Positions 8,248-18,897 of a stretch of DNA of 64,000 bases are shown in pieces. Made by a program: the position numbers and the translations under genes. A model generated the notes under the pieces. The model saw only the letters and a list, made by a program, of their open reading frames with translations, did not search any database and was not told the DNA's origin. Position 1 is the stretch's first letter. Each line of letters starts with the position of its first letter. The DNA comes from Leishmania donovani (taxonomy: Eukaryota; Euglenozoa; Kinetoplastea; Trypanosomatida; Trypanosomatidae), in NCBI RefSeq assembly GCF_000227135.1, contig NC_018263.1, positions 797,601-861,600 on the forward strand, read 5' to 3'.

Positions 8248-10681
8248 AAGCCGAAATTGCCCAGAGTTGAGATTTTGGCGCGGCCAACAGCCTCTTTTTT
8301 CCGCCTATGTCGCTGACCTCTCGTCCCTTCGTCCGCATTACTCCGCATCCGCTTGAGCACGCGTGTGCCTGTGTGTATGCTCAGCGACACTTTTTTTATT
8401 ATATTTTTGTTTCCTTTATGCTCACAGTATATTTTTGTGTGTGTGTGTGTGCGTGCGTGCGTTGTTTGTTGTTTGCTCTTTACCGCTTACTTCGGCTGGT
8501 CGCGAATTGCCACTCGTGTCGCTGCACCGTCACCGACTTTCCACCCCTTCCCTCTGCCATACTACCTTCTTTCTTCCCCCCTTTCCAGCGAAGACCGCTT
8601 TTAGGGGAGGGGGCCGCAGGAAGATGGGAGACCGATGAAAAACGGTGGAGCCCCACTGAAAAAAGGGGGAAGGGGTGAGCAGAAAAAGGAAAAAGAGTGT
8701 TCGGAAAAGACTCCTGTGCATGTGGGCTCTCTCTCCTTTCTCTGTACTTCACCGTGCATGTGTGCGCGTGTGTGCTCTTGCGATGCCTGTTCTCTCTGAC
8801 ATTGTCGCCTGCCTTGCCCGTGTGCCGGCTGGCGTTTTGCGCGTTGGGTGTCGCTCTTGTAGCGTAGCCTCTCACAGTTCTGATTAAGTAGCGTGGCAAC
8901 GCACTGTTTGAGGATGTGACGGGTGGCGGTGGGGAGAGAGGCAGCCTGCAAAGCGCCTCGGCCCTTCCGTGTGACATTCTGCTCTTGTCCCTCGCCATCT
9001 TCTCCCACACAAGTGCACCGCTCACTCTCTCCTCAGGACGTCCTAAGGCAAAGAACGGAGGACGGGGGGTGTACGTGTGACCTACGGGCGGCACGGAGGA
9101 GAGGATCGCTGCACTCATCCTTTTTTACGGTGCACTACAGCACCTTAGCGTCAAACGCGAGAGAGAGTAGAAGGGATGGTGGAGTTGTGGCCTATGCAGG
9201 CAAGCCGATGCTGTTGTGTGAAGAGGGAACGCGCATATTGATGGGGCGGTTATGCAGGCCAGGTGGGACGAAGGGTGTAGGCGAGGGGGGCACGCCTACG
9301 GCCCGTTCCCATCCCTACCCTTCCACCTCGACAAGTGCCATTTGTGTGGTATGCCTACCTCCGTCTTTTTTTTTTCTCCACAGCAGACAGTACTTAACCG
9401 ACAGAGATACACACAGAGAAACGCACACGAACAAAAAGAGCGTCGTTTATTTTTCTTCAGGCTTCGCGGACTTCCCTCTACCCTCACACCCCTCCTCACT
9501 ACCCCTAAAAAGAGAACGCTCGCTGCATGTGTGCGTGTGTGTGGGTGTATATGTGCGGGTGTGTATGTGGCATGGAAGCGTGTTAGTGAATGTTGACGGA
9601 AAAGCGATGGTGGCGCACCATGGCGGCAACACCAATAGACACAACAACAAAAAAGGGAGAAAAATGGAAACTGCACGTGCAAGGGCACCAGCTGCTCATG
9701 CGGTGTACTGGCCCACGTTTCTCCTGTTCTTCTCTGTTTGTCTATCTGTTGCCTACACCTTTTTGCGCTTGCCTGTGCATGATCACTTCGAGTTGACACA
9801 TCTGTCACGAAAGCCACCGCCGAAAAGGGAGAGGTGTCTATTAGTTGAAGGGAGGAAAGAAAAAAAAAACACGATGATGTGAATCACTTGAGCTGCGCGA
9901 GCTATGGTGCATGCTCCCTCTCCGCAACATGTGCATAGGGGGGCCTGTACTCCTCAAAGAGGTGGAAGGGAGTGGCTGCTGCTAGTAGGGCCAATGAGTC
10001 GCACTAGAAAGTGTACCGCGCTCCATCGTTGCACGTAACCATTACTCGAGCCTTTTTGTTCTTGTAGGACACGGCAGAAGAACTACAGGCAATACCTATC
10101 ATTTCTTTGTCATCCTGCATTTTCTCTCTTCTTTTCCAACGCCGTTATCCTTCTCCATCTTCCTTTCTTATCTGCCCCTTTCTCGTTCGATCACACACCC
10201 ACACCCCACACACAGATTGCCACGCCTCTCCAGCAACAAGCAACGAAAACAGCCACTAAAAGCAGAACACCATTTTTACTCATTATCTAAAAGCGTCTAT
10301 CCCCTCCTCCACCCTCCCTATCTCCTATTAACGCGGCAGCCCCTCCGCCCTCCCACGTAAGAGCCTCACGTATTTTTCTCCTTCTCTCACGTACGCGGTC
10401 TTTTCGGCGCCTGATACTGTGATCACGAGAAGAGAGGACGAAGAAGCGAAAACCCCCATCGACTCCCTTCCCGTCTCGAAGAAAGAGAAAAAAAACGTAA
10501 CGATCTTCACCTCTTTACAGACTTGTGTGTGTGCGTGTGTGCGTGTGTGTGTTTTGTTTTGCTTCGTCGTGCTTTGAAGGCTTCCCGTTTTTCTGCCTGT
10601 CTGCGGATTCGCTTCCTTCTACCTCCCCCCTTCTCCATATCCTCTCCCCACACCCAACCTCCCACAGAAAACATCTTCAAG
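8248..10681. other. 2.4-kb spacer between the HSP60 copies
   Basis: No supported gene. Contains a (GT)n/(GC GT) tract at 8436-8462, further GT-rich tracts near 9531-9570 and 10525-10552, several poly(T) runs and long C/T-rich stretches. Despite the paralogous flanking genes I see no obvious duplication of the spacer. The longest open frame (8923-9882) starts with GTG, runs through microsatellite sequence and is not gene-like. Confidence 0.6.
10566..10667 (+). promoter_or_regulatory. Polypyrimidine tract and trans-splice acceptor of HSP60 copy 2
   Basis: A long C/T-dominated tract ends in CCCACAG at 10661-10667, the last AG before the ATG at 10682. This would give a 14-nt 5' untranslated region after the spliced leader. 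It is the clearest acceptor in the window; use of an upstream AG cannot be excluded. Confidence 0.6.
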
Positions 10682-12370
10682 ATGCTCCGCTCCGCTGTGT
10701 GTCTTGCCGGCAAGGACGTGCGCTTCAGTGACAAGGCCCGCCGCTCCATGCAGAAGGGCGTCACTCGCGCTGTGGCTGCGGTAGCGACGACGCTGGGGCC
10801 GAAGGGTCGCAACGTGATCATCGAGCAGGCCTACGGCGCGCCGAAGATCACGAAGGATGGCGTGACCGTTGCCAAGGCGATCGAGTTCAAGGACCCCTTC
10901 GAGAACATGGGTGCGCAGCTGGTACGCCAGGTGTGCAACAAGACGAACGACTTGGCTGGTGACGGCACCACGACCTCTGCGGTGCTTGTGGACAGCATCT
11001 TCGGCGAGGGCCTCAAGTGCATTGCCCAGGGCACGAACCCGATCGACATGAAGCGTGGCATGGACCGTGCTGTGGAAGTGATCCTAAAGAGCGTTGCCAA
11101 GCAGAGCCGCCCGATCAAGGGATCGGAGGACATTGTCCAGGTTGCCACGATCTCGGCCAACGGCGATGAGGAGATCGGCAAGATGATCGGTCAGGCGATG
11201 GACAAGGTCGGCCGCGACGGCGTCATTACGGCGCAGGACGGCAAGACGATGGCCACTGAGCTGGAGGTTGTGGAGGGCATGAGCGTGGACCGCGGCTATG
11301 TGAGCCCGTACTTCGTGACGGATGCGAAGGCGCAGAAGGCCGAGCTCGAGGATGCGCTGGTGCTTATGAGCGCCAAGAAGATCCAGAGCATTCACAGCCT
11401 TCTCCCAGCTCTCAACCACGTCGTGCGCAGCGGTCGCCCGCTTCTGATCATTGCCGACGACGTGGAGAGCGAGGCGCTGACGACACTGATCTTCAACAAG
11501 TTGCAGGGCAAGCTGAAGGTGTGCTGCGTCAAGGCGCCGGGCTTCGGCGATAACAAGACCGCCATGCTTCAAGATATGTCCGTCTTTACTGGCGCGCAGC
11601 TGGTCGGTGATGAAGGCACGGGGCTCGAGCTGGATGCCGAAAACTTCGACCCCTCCATCCTCGGCTCTGTCAAGAAGGTGACAGTGACAAAGGACGACAC
11701 AGTGATGCTGAACGGCGGCGGCGATGCGGCGGCGGTGAAGGAGCGTGTTGAGCTCCTCCGCGAGCTCATCAAGAACGAGACGAGCGACTACAATCGTGAC
11801 AAGCTGAAGGAGCGTCTGGCGAAGCTGAGCGGCGGCGTGGCCGTCATCAAGGTGGGCGGCGGCTCGGAAGTGGAGGTGAACGAGAAGAAGGACCGCATCG
11901 AGGATGCCCTGTGCTCCACTCGCGCTGCGGTGCAGGAGGGTATCGTGGCCGGCGGTGGCACGGCTCTGCTGCGCGCCAGCAAGGAGCTGGAGGCTCTCGC
12001 CAACGACTCTTCCCTCACCCGCGATCAGCGCACGGGTGTGACCATCGTGCGTAATGCCATCCGGCTGCCGGCTATGAAGATTGCCGCGAACGCTGGCAAG
12101 GAGGGTGCGGTTATTGTGGAGAAGGTGCTTGAGGCTTCCGAGGAGAGCGTCGGCTACGATGCGCAGAACGACAGGTACGTGAACATGTTCGAGGCTGGCA
12201 TCATCGACCCCACCCGCGTCGTGCGTGTGGCCATCAGCGATGCGACGTCTGTGGCGAGTCTGATGATGACGGCCGAGGCCGCCATTGTTGAGCTGCCCAA
12301 GGACGATTCCGCTGCCGCGCCGATGGGCGACATGGGCGGTATGGGTGGTATGGGCGGCATGGGCTTCTAG
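10682..12370 (+). CDS. HSP60: Chaperonin HSP60, mitochondrial, copy 2 (GGM tail)
   Basis: 562 residues from ATG 10682; the open frame extends upstream to a GTG but across the polypyrimidine tract, so that part is untranslated leader. The N-terminal 15 residues match copy 1 and look like a mitochondrial presequence. GDGTTTSAVL and AAVQEGIVAGGG are present, and the C-terminus ends in the typical flexible GGMGGMGGMGF repeat, which lies inside the folding chamber in family members. This is therefore the conventional matrix HSP60. Blocks of DNA, including synonymous sites, are shared with copy 1 and alternate with diverged blocks, which suggests gene conversion between the two. Confidence 0.96.
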   Translation: MLRSAVCLAGKDVRFSDKARRSMQKGVTRAVAAVATTLGPKGRNVIIEQAYGAPKITKDGVTVAKAIEFKDPFENMGAQLVRQVCNKTNDLAGDGTTTSAVLVDSIFGEGLKCIAQGTNPIDMKRGMDRAVEVILKSVAKQSRPIKGSEDIVQVATISANGDEEIGKMIGQAMDKVGRDGVITAQDGKTMATELEVVEGMSVDRGYVSPYFVTDAKAQKAELEDALVLMSAKKIQSIHSLLPALNHVVRSGRPLLIIADDVESEALTTLIFNKLQGKLKVCCVKAPGFGDNKTAMLQDMSVFTGAQLVGDEGTGLELDAENFDPSILGSVKKVTVTKDDTVMLNGGGDAAAVKERVELLRELIKNETSDYNRDKLKERLAKLSGGVAVIKVGGGSEVEVNEKKDRIEDALCSTRAAVQEGIVAGGGTALLRASKELEALANDSSLTRDQRTGVTIVRNAIRLPAMKIAANAGKEGAVIVEKVLEASEESVGYDAQNDRYVNMFEAGIIDPTRVVRVAISDATSVASLMMTAEAAIVELPKDDSAAAPMGDMGGMGGMGGMGF

Positions 12371-15300
12371 GCACGGTGAGTATACCTTCCTACACCCTAC
12401 TTCTGCTATCCGAGCCTCTGTGTGTGTGTGTGTGTGCCGCGAGTGTTGCCGAGCTGTGCTTGGGCTGCTCTCTCTTGGCTAACGTGGGGGTGCCCATGAA
12501 GTCAAGAAGTGGAAAGACGCTGCGCTACTCTCTCACAGAAACGGGCTCGCATAAACACGCTCACACTCACACGCCGTCTATGGCGTAGAAGTAAGACAAA
12601 CAAGGAAGATACCATCATGCGAGGGGAGAAGACAGGAGGGCCAGAAACCAGAACAGACAGACGACCGAGGGTAGGAAGGAAAGACGATGAATTCAAGGAG
12701 TGGATGTGGAGGGTGGAGCTCTTTACAGAAGGTGGCAACACAGCGAATGCGAAGGAAACCTTTTTGTCGCCGCATAGACACAGCACGTTGAGGGAGGCGC
12801 GCAAGCACCCTTTGGCGCAACTCCGACTGATGTGGATGCGCCGATGGAGGGAGAGAGAGCGCGGTGGCCGGATCAGCGAACGGGCAGCTTTGGTGGATGC
12901 TGTGCGCCGAGTTTCATCTCTTTGTTGTCGCTTTCATCTGATGCCGGTGCCCTCCCTGTTACGCAAATTTCTTCTTTCCTCCTTCACTCAAACCTCTCAG
13001 GCACGCCGCCGTTTCCTTTTTTGTGTCTTGCGCTCATGGTGCGTCTTTCCCCCTTCTCTTGGTTACACGTGTCTCCTCTCTCTCCTTCTTCGACGTGATC
13101 GCCTTTTGGTGACGAAGGGACTGTGAAGGAACGCGTGAAAGCCGGGGGAAGGGGAGGGAAACTGGCGGCGGACGAGGGGAGGGAGATGGGGGCGGGGCGA
13201 TCGACGGAGGGGAGGCAGCAAGGAGGCCAGAATGGCCGTGGAGTAGCGGTGAAAATGCCACTAGTGCCCCTCCACTTCAAGCTCGTTGAGCGCCATCACT
13301 GCTCGTTTCCTTCGTTCTTGTCCAAGCCACTGCTGCTCAAAAGCATTGCTACACGCTCCTAATGAGCGAGTGAAACAAATACACACGAAAAACAAAAGTG
13401 GCAATGCTCTTCTTGTCGGTAGTTGCCCCCCTCCCTCCCTGCCCCCTCTCTCTCTATGTGCGGCATATCTTCCGTGCAGCTGTGTTGCATTTTGTTGTTC
13501 GCTTCTCCTTTCACTAATGTCGAGCCCTCTTCACAGACGTCACCGATCTGCTCATCTCGTTTTCTCTCTCTGTGAGTACGCTCTCTATCTTTGGTTCGTC
13601 TTTTTTTTTCTAGCTCTGTGTCTCTCTTGTCGCATGCTTGTGTGGGCCGTCTCGCAGCGGGGACTGCTGCGTGCGTTGTCATGACACGGCAAGAGGGAGG
13701 AAGTGTGGGGGAGAAGGCAGTCGAAGAGACGGTGGACGTGATGCTCAAGACAAAAAAGGAGACGCATATGGTGTCTTCCCTTTAACATGCACCGAATCCT
13801 TCCTCCATCCCCTTCTTTTCCTTTCCATTGTGTCCGCTAACCCTAATTGCATTGCATTGCGAGCGTAAAGCAAGTCGCAGGAGCCACACTTGCATACACA
13901 CACACACACACACACAAGGAGAGAGAGATCCCTCCTCGTCTTTTTCGTTCGTTTTTTTTTTATGTTTCCCCTTTCCATTGTTTCCCTTTTTTTGGTTGTT
14001 TCCGGCTGTCTCTCTTCCCCCTCCCCCTACCTCCCCCTCTGTTTCGTTTTTCTTTGTATTCGCCCAGCGCGGGGGTGGGGGGAAGGAGGGAGGGGGAGAG
14101 GGGGGTAGTGCGTCTTCGCTATTTTTGTCACGGTGTCTTCTCGCTTCAGTTTCTTTGTGTGCGTGCGCGGCGTTTTCGTTTGCTCGACATACGCACGAAC
14201 ATGTGTGTGTGTGTGTATGTATGTGCAACTGCCACCACCACCGCCAACGCGAGGACGCGTGTGGACACAGTACACATATACAAGAAGGATAACAGAAGAC
14301 AAGAAAAGGGAAAGCACATGCATGTGCGCACACATCGAAACACGCGCAGAGCGGGGTGAGACGCAAATTTTACGATGCCACACGAATAGAAGAAAAAAGG
14401 TGCAGTACCGGCTACGCATACGGGCAACGCATGCACGCTGCGTACCTGTCCAAGGCTGAGCCTGTGATGAATGTGCGCAGGATCTGCTTAGTGGTGTCTC
14501 TGTTGTGCGTGCAGCGCATCCTTTTTCCTCTCTCCTTTTCTTTGCGCGCACGCAGACGTGTGTCTTTCTGTGTTTGTGTGCGAGGTGTTTTGCGCTACAT
14601 GTGTGCTCATTCCCCTCCAGTTGGTCAGGGTTCGTCAACGCAGAGAGACCGAAAGAAGAAATGAAGTTAACTAAACAACAGGCAGACGAAAAAAAAAGGA
14701 ACTTCAATCACACACAACAATGCTATAGGGCATATCTCAGTGGGTCGTGCAGACACAAGGAGGCTGGGAAAGGCAAGCGCACCGTGAAGGAAGGGCGAAG
14801 CCGAGGGAAGACTCTCATGTTTCTCTTCTCTCTTGTGCCACAAACGGTTTTCCGGCAATACACATCTGCAGGCCAACAAGGCGGCTGCAACTGCAGCCAG
14901 TGTGTACCTGTATGTGCGTGTGCGTGTGTGATTTCGAACCACATTGACGCCCAGAGAAGCTTTTTTTCCTCTCTTGAACGCAGCTGGCTTCACGGAAGCA
15001 AAACTTCTGGTTGCCATGCACTGCATACACAAGCGTTTTTGTGCCCTCATTGAAACGCAGCGAAGCTTCACTGTGTGCTCGCGCTTCAGTGAAACCATGA
15101 CCCATTCAACTGCTTTGCGCCTTCTCTCTTTTCATGTTGGCCCTCTCACTCTCTCACCCTGTCCCCACACTCCCCCGCATCACTACGCGGCATTCTTTTC
15201 GTTCGTATTGCCGAATTCATGCAACGCCTCCCAACCCTTTGGATGACGTATTCAAGAGAGCAACGGCCTACCAAAGGGACGAGCAAGAAAAAAGCATATT

Positions 15301-16110
15301 GATCGCTGCGCCGCTGCACCTCAAGTGGGAGGCTGACTCGAAGGAGCAGCAGATCCCCTTCGACGTACTGTTTTCCCCTGTTCGTGTTCGCTATTGCGCC
15401 TGCAGCCCTCTCTACCCCCACCCCCCCCCACCCTTGCGCTTCTCGACCTTGCCCACTAACTCGTATCGCTTCCGAAAGCTGGGGCGAGCACATGCGAAGG
15501 AAGAAGATAAGTGACCATCTCTGTCTATCCGCCTGTCTTTCTCTCACGCACACTCACACATTCCGATTCGAACGAGGCGGAAACATTCCATAAAAACTCT
15601 GCACTTGTGCTGTTGCGGTCGTCACGTTACTGTGCTTCTCTGCGCGCCGCTTCTTTTTCGTTGTTGTTTTGTTTGGGTGTTCATAATTCTATCTGCCACT
15701 ACTACCTTCCTCTTTCGCGTTCTCGCTGTCTCTTTTCCTCCTCTTCGCTTCTCTGATTTCGTGGCACCATCACGCATACAAAACACTCATCTTACATAGA
15801 CTGTGGCGCTGTATTCTTTTTCTCTCTTGATCATTTTGTTGCTTGGCTCTCGTTCTTGTCTCCCTGACGTCAATTCTCCCCTCCCTCCCCACCCACCCTC
15901 GCAACACACACACAAACGCGCGACCGCGGACACAAGTCAAAGGACTGCGCGCTCGAAGGTGTCCTGTGAGAGGTCGAAGAAGGTGATTGCTTTGGATGAG
16001 ACTGAAGAGGTCTGTTTCGACTGCCCTTGCTTCCCTCGCCAGTTCTTGTTGGTCTTTCACTTCTCTTCCTCACCGCACGGGCTACGACTAGACGTGAATC
16101 ACAGGGGATA
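12371..16110. other. 3.7-kb gene-free spacer after HSP60 copy 2
   Basis: No supported gene on either strand. Microsatellites: (TG)n at 12421-12436, (CA)n at 13895-13916, (GT)n/(GTAT)n at about 14200-14221. Long C/T runs at about 13410-13640, 13920-14050 and 15600-15760 and G/A-rich stretches around 12600-12740 and 13120-13230. Open frames here are low-complexity, biased in Cys/Phe/Ser or Arg/Lys/Glu, and shared between strands. The long 3' flank could hold stability or temperature-response elements, but I see no specific motif. Confidence 0.55.
16043..16104 (+). promoter_or_regulatory. Candidate polypyrimidine tract and splice acceptors for the WD40 gene
   Basis: A C/T-rich tract at 16043-16075 is followed by AG at 16090-16091 and AG at 16103-16104, just before ATG 16111. 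Either AG would give a very short 5' untranslated region; the AG at 16041-16042 is another option. Confidence 0.4.
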
Positions 16111-18351
16111 ATGTCATCTAGTAGCCCGTATCGTGGACGAGGCTCTGCTAGAGGTGACGCCTACCTGTCCACGAGCACGTCGCCATCGCCGTCGAGCCCT
16201 CACGCAGCGTCCTCTTCATCGCTCTCGCGGCATGCGCGGCAAACACGACTCATCGCCTCGCATGGCGGCTCCACCGCCGGCCTGACGGCGACTATGAGAA
16301 ACCCAACGGATATAGGCACCGCTGCTGCATCGCAGTCGCCCACTGACGTTTTGCGCCCACCCACGTCCGTCGAGACGATGATGCTGCTCACTATGCCTGC
16401 CGCGAGCTCTCGCCAAAGCACATCCTCCTGGTTGCCAACTCGGCTCACCTCATCCTACTGTGTTCTGAGCGCGGCCGGGCTGCAGGAGGACTTCTACACA
16501 AGCTGTCTGTCCTGGGGGACCAACCAGATGGCGCTGGCGCTGCAGGAGGATCTCGTGTTGTTTCATCCGAGTCACCCGCGGCAGGCTTCTTCGACGGCAC
16601 GCATCTCGACCCCTCCTGCTCTCAGGGAAGCTGGCAGCAATACCGGCACAGGGTCCTCTGCTGCCTTCTCGGGCCCGCGGCGAGCGACGGCGGTGGCGAT
16701 GACCCGCTTTCAGGAGACGTCCTGTTTCCTCGGTATGTCGAACGGCGCTGTGGAGCTGTACGAAGGACGCGGGGATGGCACACTGCAGCGCACGGTCGCC
16801 TTCGCTATGCCACCGCCGCCGACAGGCTACCTGAGCTCACTTGTGCTCGGCAGTGACGATTGCGGTGGCGCAGCCTCGCCAGCGTCGCCGACGTCTCGCG
16901 CGGCGCGTGCACTTTGTCTCCTCAGATCCTCTGTCTCGTCCATCAGCTGTGTGGGCACCAGCAGTCGCCATCCTTGGCTGGGGTCTGCAGCCACTGCCGC
17001 CCGCGGACTGATCACCGTGGATGCAAGGCAGGTGCAGCCCGCCATCCGCTTCGGCACGGACGCCGAGCTTTGCCTAGACGAGGGCGCACTGCGCTCATCC
17101 TCGGTGACTGCGTCCGATTCGTCTGCGGCTAGCGGCGGACTCAGCAAGCTGCAGCGCGCCGCCTCGTTTCTCCGGAGGCACGATCGACTGTGCAGCGTGT
17201 CATGGAACGCGACAGGCTCGCTGGTAGCGACTGGCAGTGGAAGTGGCATTGTAAAGGTGTGGTCCCTAAGCGCGCCGCAGCGCCCATTGCACACCTTCCT
17301 CGTCGATCAGGACTGCTCTGTGAAAGCACTGTGCTTCCACCCAGGGAGTCCGTATGTGCTGCTAGTGGGGGCCTCCGCTGGCGCGGCGGGGCTGCGGACG
17401 TACGACTTGTCCGGCGCCGAGCCCGCTTTGATTTCCACTGGTGCGACGGCTGCTCCTGTGACGCAGGCCTTGTACGATCCCGAGGGCAACTACGCAGTGA
17501 CCGGGGCCGGCGTCCCCTTGTCGCCCGTCTCGTCATCGTTATCACAACCGCAGTACCCAGTGCTGGCCGCTCACACAGAGCTTGGGGCAACAGGCGCTGG
17601 CATTGGTAGCGGCTTTCATGAGCATGGCGCTGGTTGGCACCGCTCCTCGTCAACTCGGCCCAGCGCAGCCAGCAGCAACAGTGCCATCGGCGCATCTGGC
17701 GGCGCCACTCTCCTGCACGACTCATGGGACGAGATGGAGATGCCGGCCTCTCCTCTGAGCGCGACTCTTGACACGGCCGCCGGGCTTGCTGGCGCCTTTG
17801 CCAGTGAAAGCAACGGCAGCTCAGCTGCTGCACACAGCGCGCCACCGAATGCGCTCGTAGTGTGGCGTTGCGGCACCAGGCGCCGCGAGAATTACCTCCG
17901 CGAGGCTCTTCTCCAGCGCAGCGACCGGCGGAGAGACAGCGCAGGCGGCCGAGACGACTTTGCTCGGCACGGCGACGACGCAAGCGATGACGACAGTGAA
18001 GATGTTGCCCAAGAGGACTGCCTCGCCCGAGGTGGTTTGCGGGATTCGACTGTTGTCGCGGACGACGGCCACAGCAGCGATATCGGTTATCCGAGGTCGG
18101 AGTGGATGCCAATGTACGCCCTCCCTGGCCATCGCGCGCGGCCGCTGCTTATTTGCGCTCCCTTTCCGCAGTCCCCGTTTGCCGGTTGCTACGCATCCAT
18201 TGCCGGTGGCGAGGATGGCACAATCCGCTTTTGGCGTTTCTTCGAGACCACCTCGGATGCCACACACTGGCAGCACCGTCGCCAAGCGCAGCAGCAGTCA
18301 GCGGCGACCCAGGAGGACATGGATTTACTCGCCACCCCAGTGCTGCGGTGA
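16111..18351 (+). CDS. Divergent CDC20/CDH1-like WD40-repeat protein
   Basis: 746 residues from ATG 16111 (the upstream frame has no ATG). The N-terminus (1-110) is Ser/Arg-rich. Residues about 116-137, with AGLQEDFY and LSWG, closely follow the start of the CDC20/CDH1 propeller (APGL-DDFYLN-LDW). WD repeats are clear at about 357-387 (ending VKVWSL), about 401-433, and 687-713 (IAGGEDGTIRFWRF). Family members activate the anaphase-promoting complex and recruit substrates. The last two residues are Leu-Arg, close to the Ile-Arg tail by which CDC20/CDH1 docks on the APC. I find no C-box (DR-F/Y-IP) in the N-terminus and no KEN motif. Acidic and Ser/Gly-rich insertions separate blades, making it longer than a typical CDC20 (about 500). 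It may be a lineage-specific APC co-activator or another WD40 scaffold. Confidence 0.6.
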   Translation: MSSSSPYRGRGSARGDAYLSTSTSPSPSSPHAASSSSLSRHARQTRLIASHGGSTAGLTATMRNPTDIGTAAASQSPTDVLRPPTSVETMMLLTMPAASSRQSTSSWLPTRLTSSYCVLSAAGLQEDFYTSCLSWGTNQMALALQEDLVLFHPSHPRQASSTARISTPPALREAGSNTGTGSSAAFSGPRRATAVAMTRFQETSCFLGMSNGAVELYEGRGDGTLQRTVAFAMPPPPTGYLSSLVLGSDDCGGAASPASPTSRAARALCLLRSSVSSISCVGTSSRHPWLGSAATAARGLITVDARQVQPAIRFGTDAELCLDEGALRSSSVTASDSSAASGGLSKLQRAASFLRRHDRLCSVSWNATGSLVATGSGSGIVKVWSLSAPQRPLHTFLVDQDCSVKALCFHPGSPYVLLVGASAGAAGLRTYDLSGAEPALISTGATAAPVTQALYDPEGNYAVTGAGVPLSPVSSSLSQPQYPVLAAHTELGATGAGIGSGFHEHGAGWHRSSSTRPSAASSNSAIGASGGATLLHDSWDEMEMPASPLSATLDTAAGLAGAFASESNGSSAAAHSAPPNALVVWRCGTRRRENYLREALLQRSDRRRDSAGGRDDFARHGDDASDDDSEDVAQEDCLARGGLRDSTVVADDGHSSDIGYPRSEWMPMYALPGHRARPLLICAPFPQSPFAGCYASIAGGEDGTIRFWRFFETTSDATHWQHRRQAQQQSAATQEDMDLLATPVLR

Positions 18352-18847
18352 AGCAGAACAATGGCGCGCCCCTCGCATGCGCGTTCGCGCACGCAACAGG
18401 TGATCGGACGATGGTCATAAAGGCTGCTCTCGCGTCTTGGCCTCGTGGCGCTTCCCTCTTGCCTCGTCTCTGAGAAGATCGTCGTGGACAAAGGTGTATG
18501 TGTGTGCTCGGAAAAGCACTGATGTGCGAGGTAAGAGCCTGTCGCTAGACTTGCGAATGGACTGTGGGCGAGGATGGGACAGGGCAGAACACGAATAATT
18601 GTGCTCGCATGAAACAAGTGGACGTTGCCGGGGCGGAGGCGAGGTAGGATTGTTTGCGGAACCCGTATGAGTGTGCGCATGAATGGAACTGGAGCGTTCC
18701 CTCTTCACGTCTGTTTGCTCATACCTGTGTGCAGGCAATCGATCTCCGGCGAAGGCGGCGAAGTCCTGCCGCCCTCCCAGCACAATCGCCCCGCCAAAAG
18801 GGTTTGCACAAAAACGCCTGACCCCCCTCCCCCTCCACGCCTCTGAC

Positions 18848-18897
18848 ACATACATGTACACATACATGCCTATAGATATGTATGTGTACATGTATGT
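18848..18897. repeat. Perfect 20-bp inverted repeat with 10-nt loop
   Basis: The arm at 18848-18867 is the exact reverse complement of 18878-18897, checked base by base, with spacer GCCTATAGAT. The stem is made of ACAT/ATGT steps and both arms contain the palindrome TGTACA. It lies about 500 bases after the WD40 gene stop, so it would form a strong RNA hairpin in that mRNA 3' untranslated region, or a cruciform in DNA. No homologue is known to me. Confidence 0.9.

Noticed and set aside
8923..9882. 319-codon plus-strand open frame between the HSP60 genes
   Set aside because: Starts at GTG, crosses GT and A/T simple repeats, and encodes low-complexity Cys/Val/Thr/Lys-rich sequence.
13782..14707. 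Overlapping open frames on both strands around CA and GT repeats
   Set aside because: Strand-symmetric, biased composition generated by pyrimidine tracts and microsatellites; no plausible domain.
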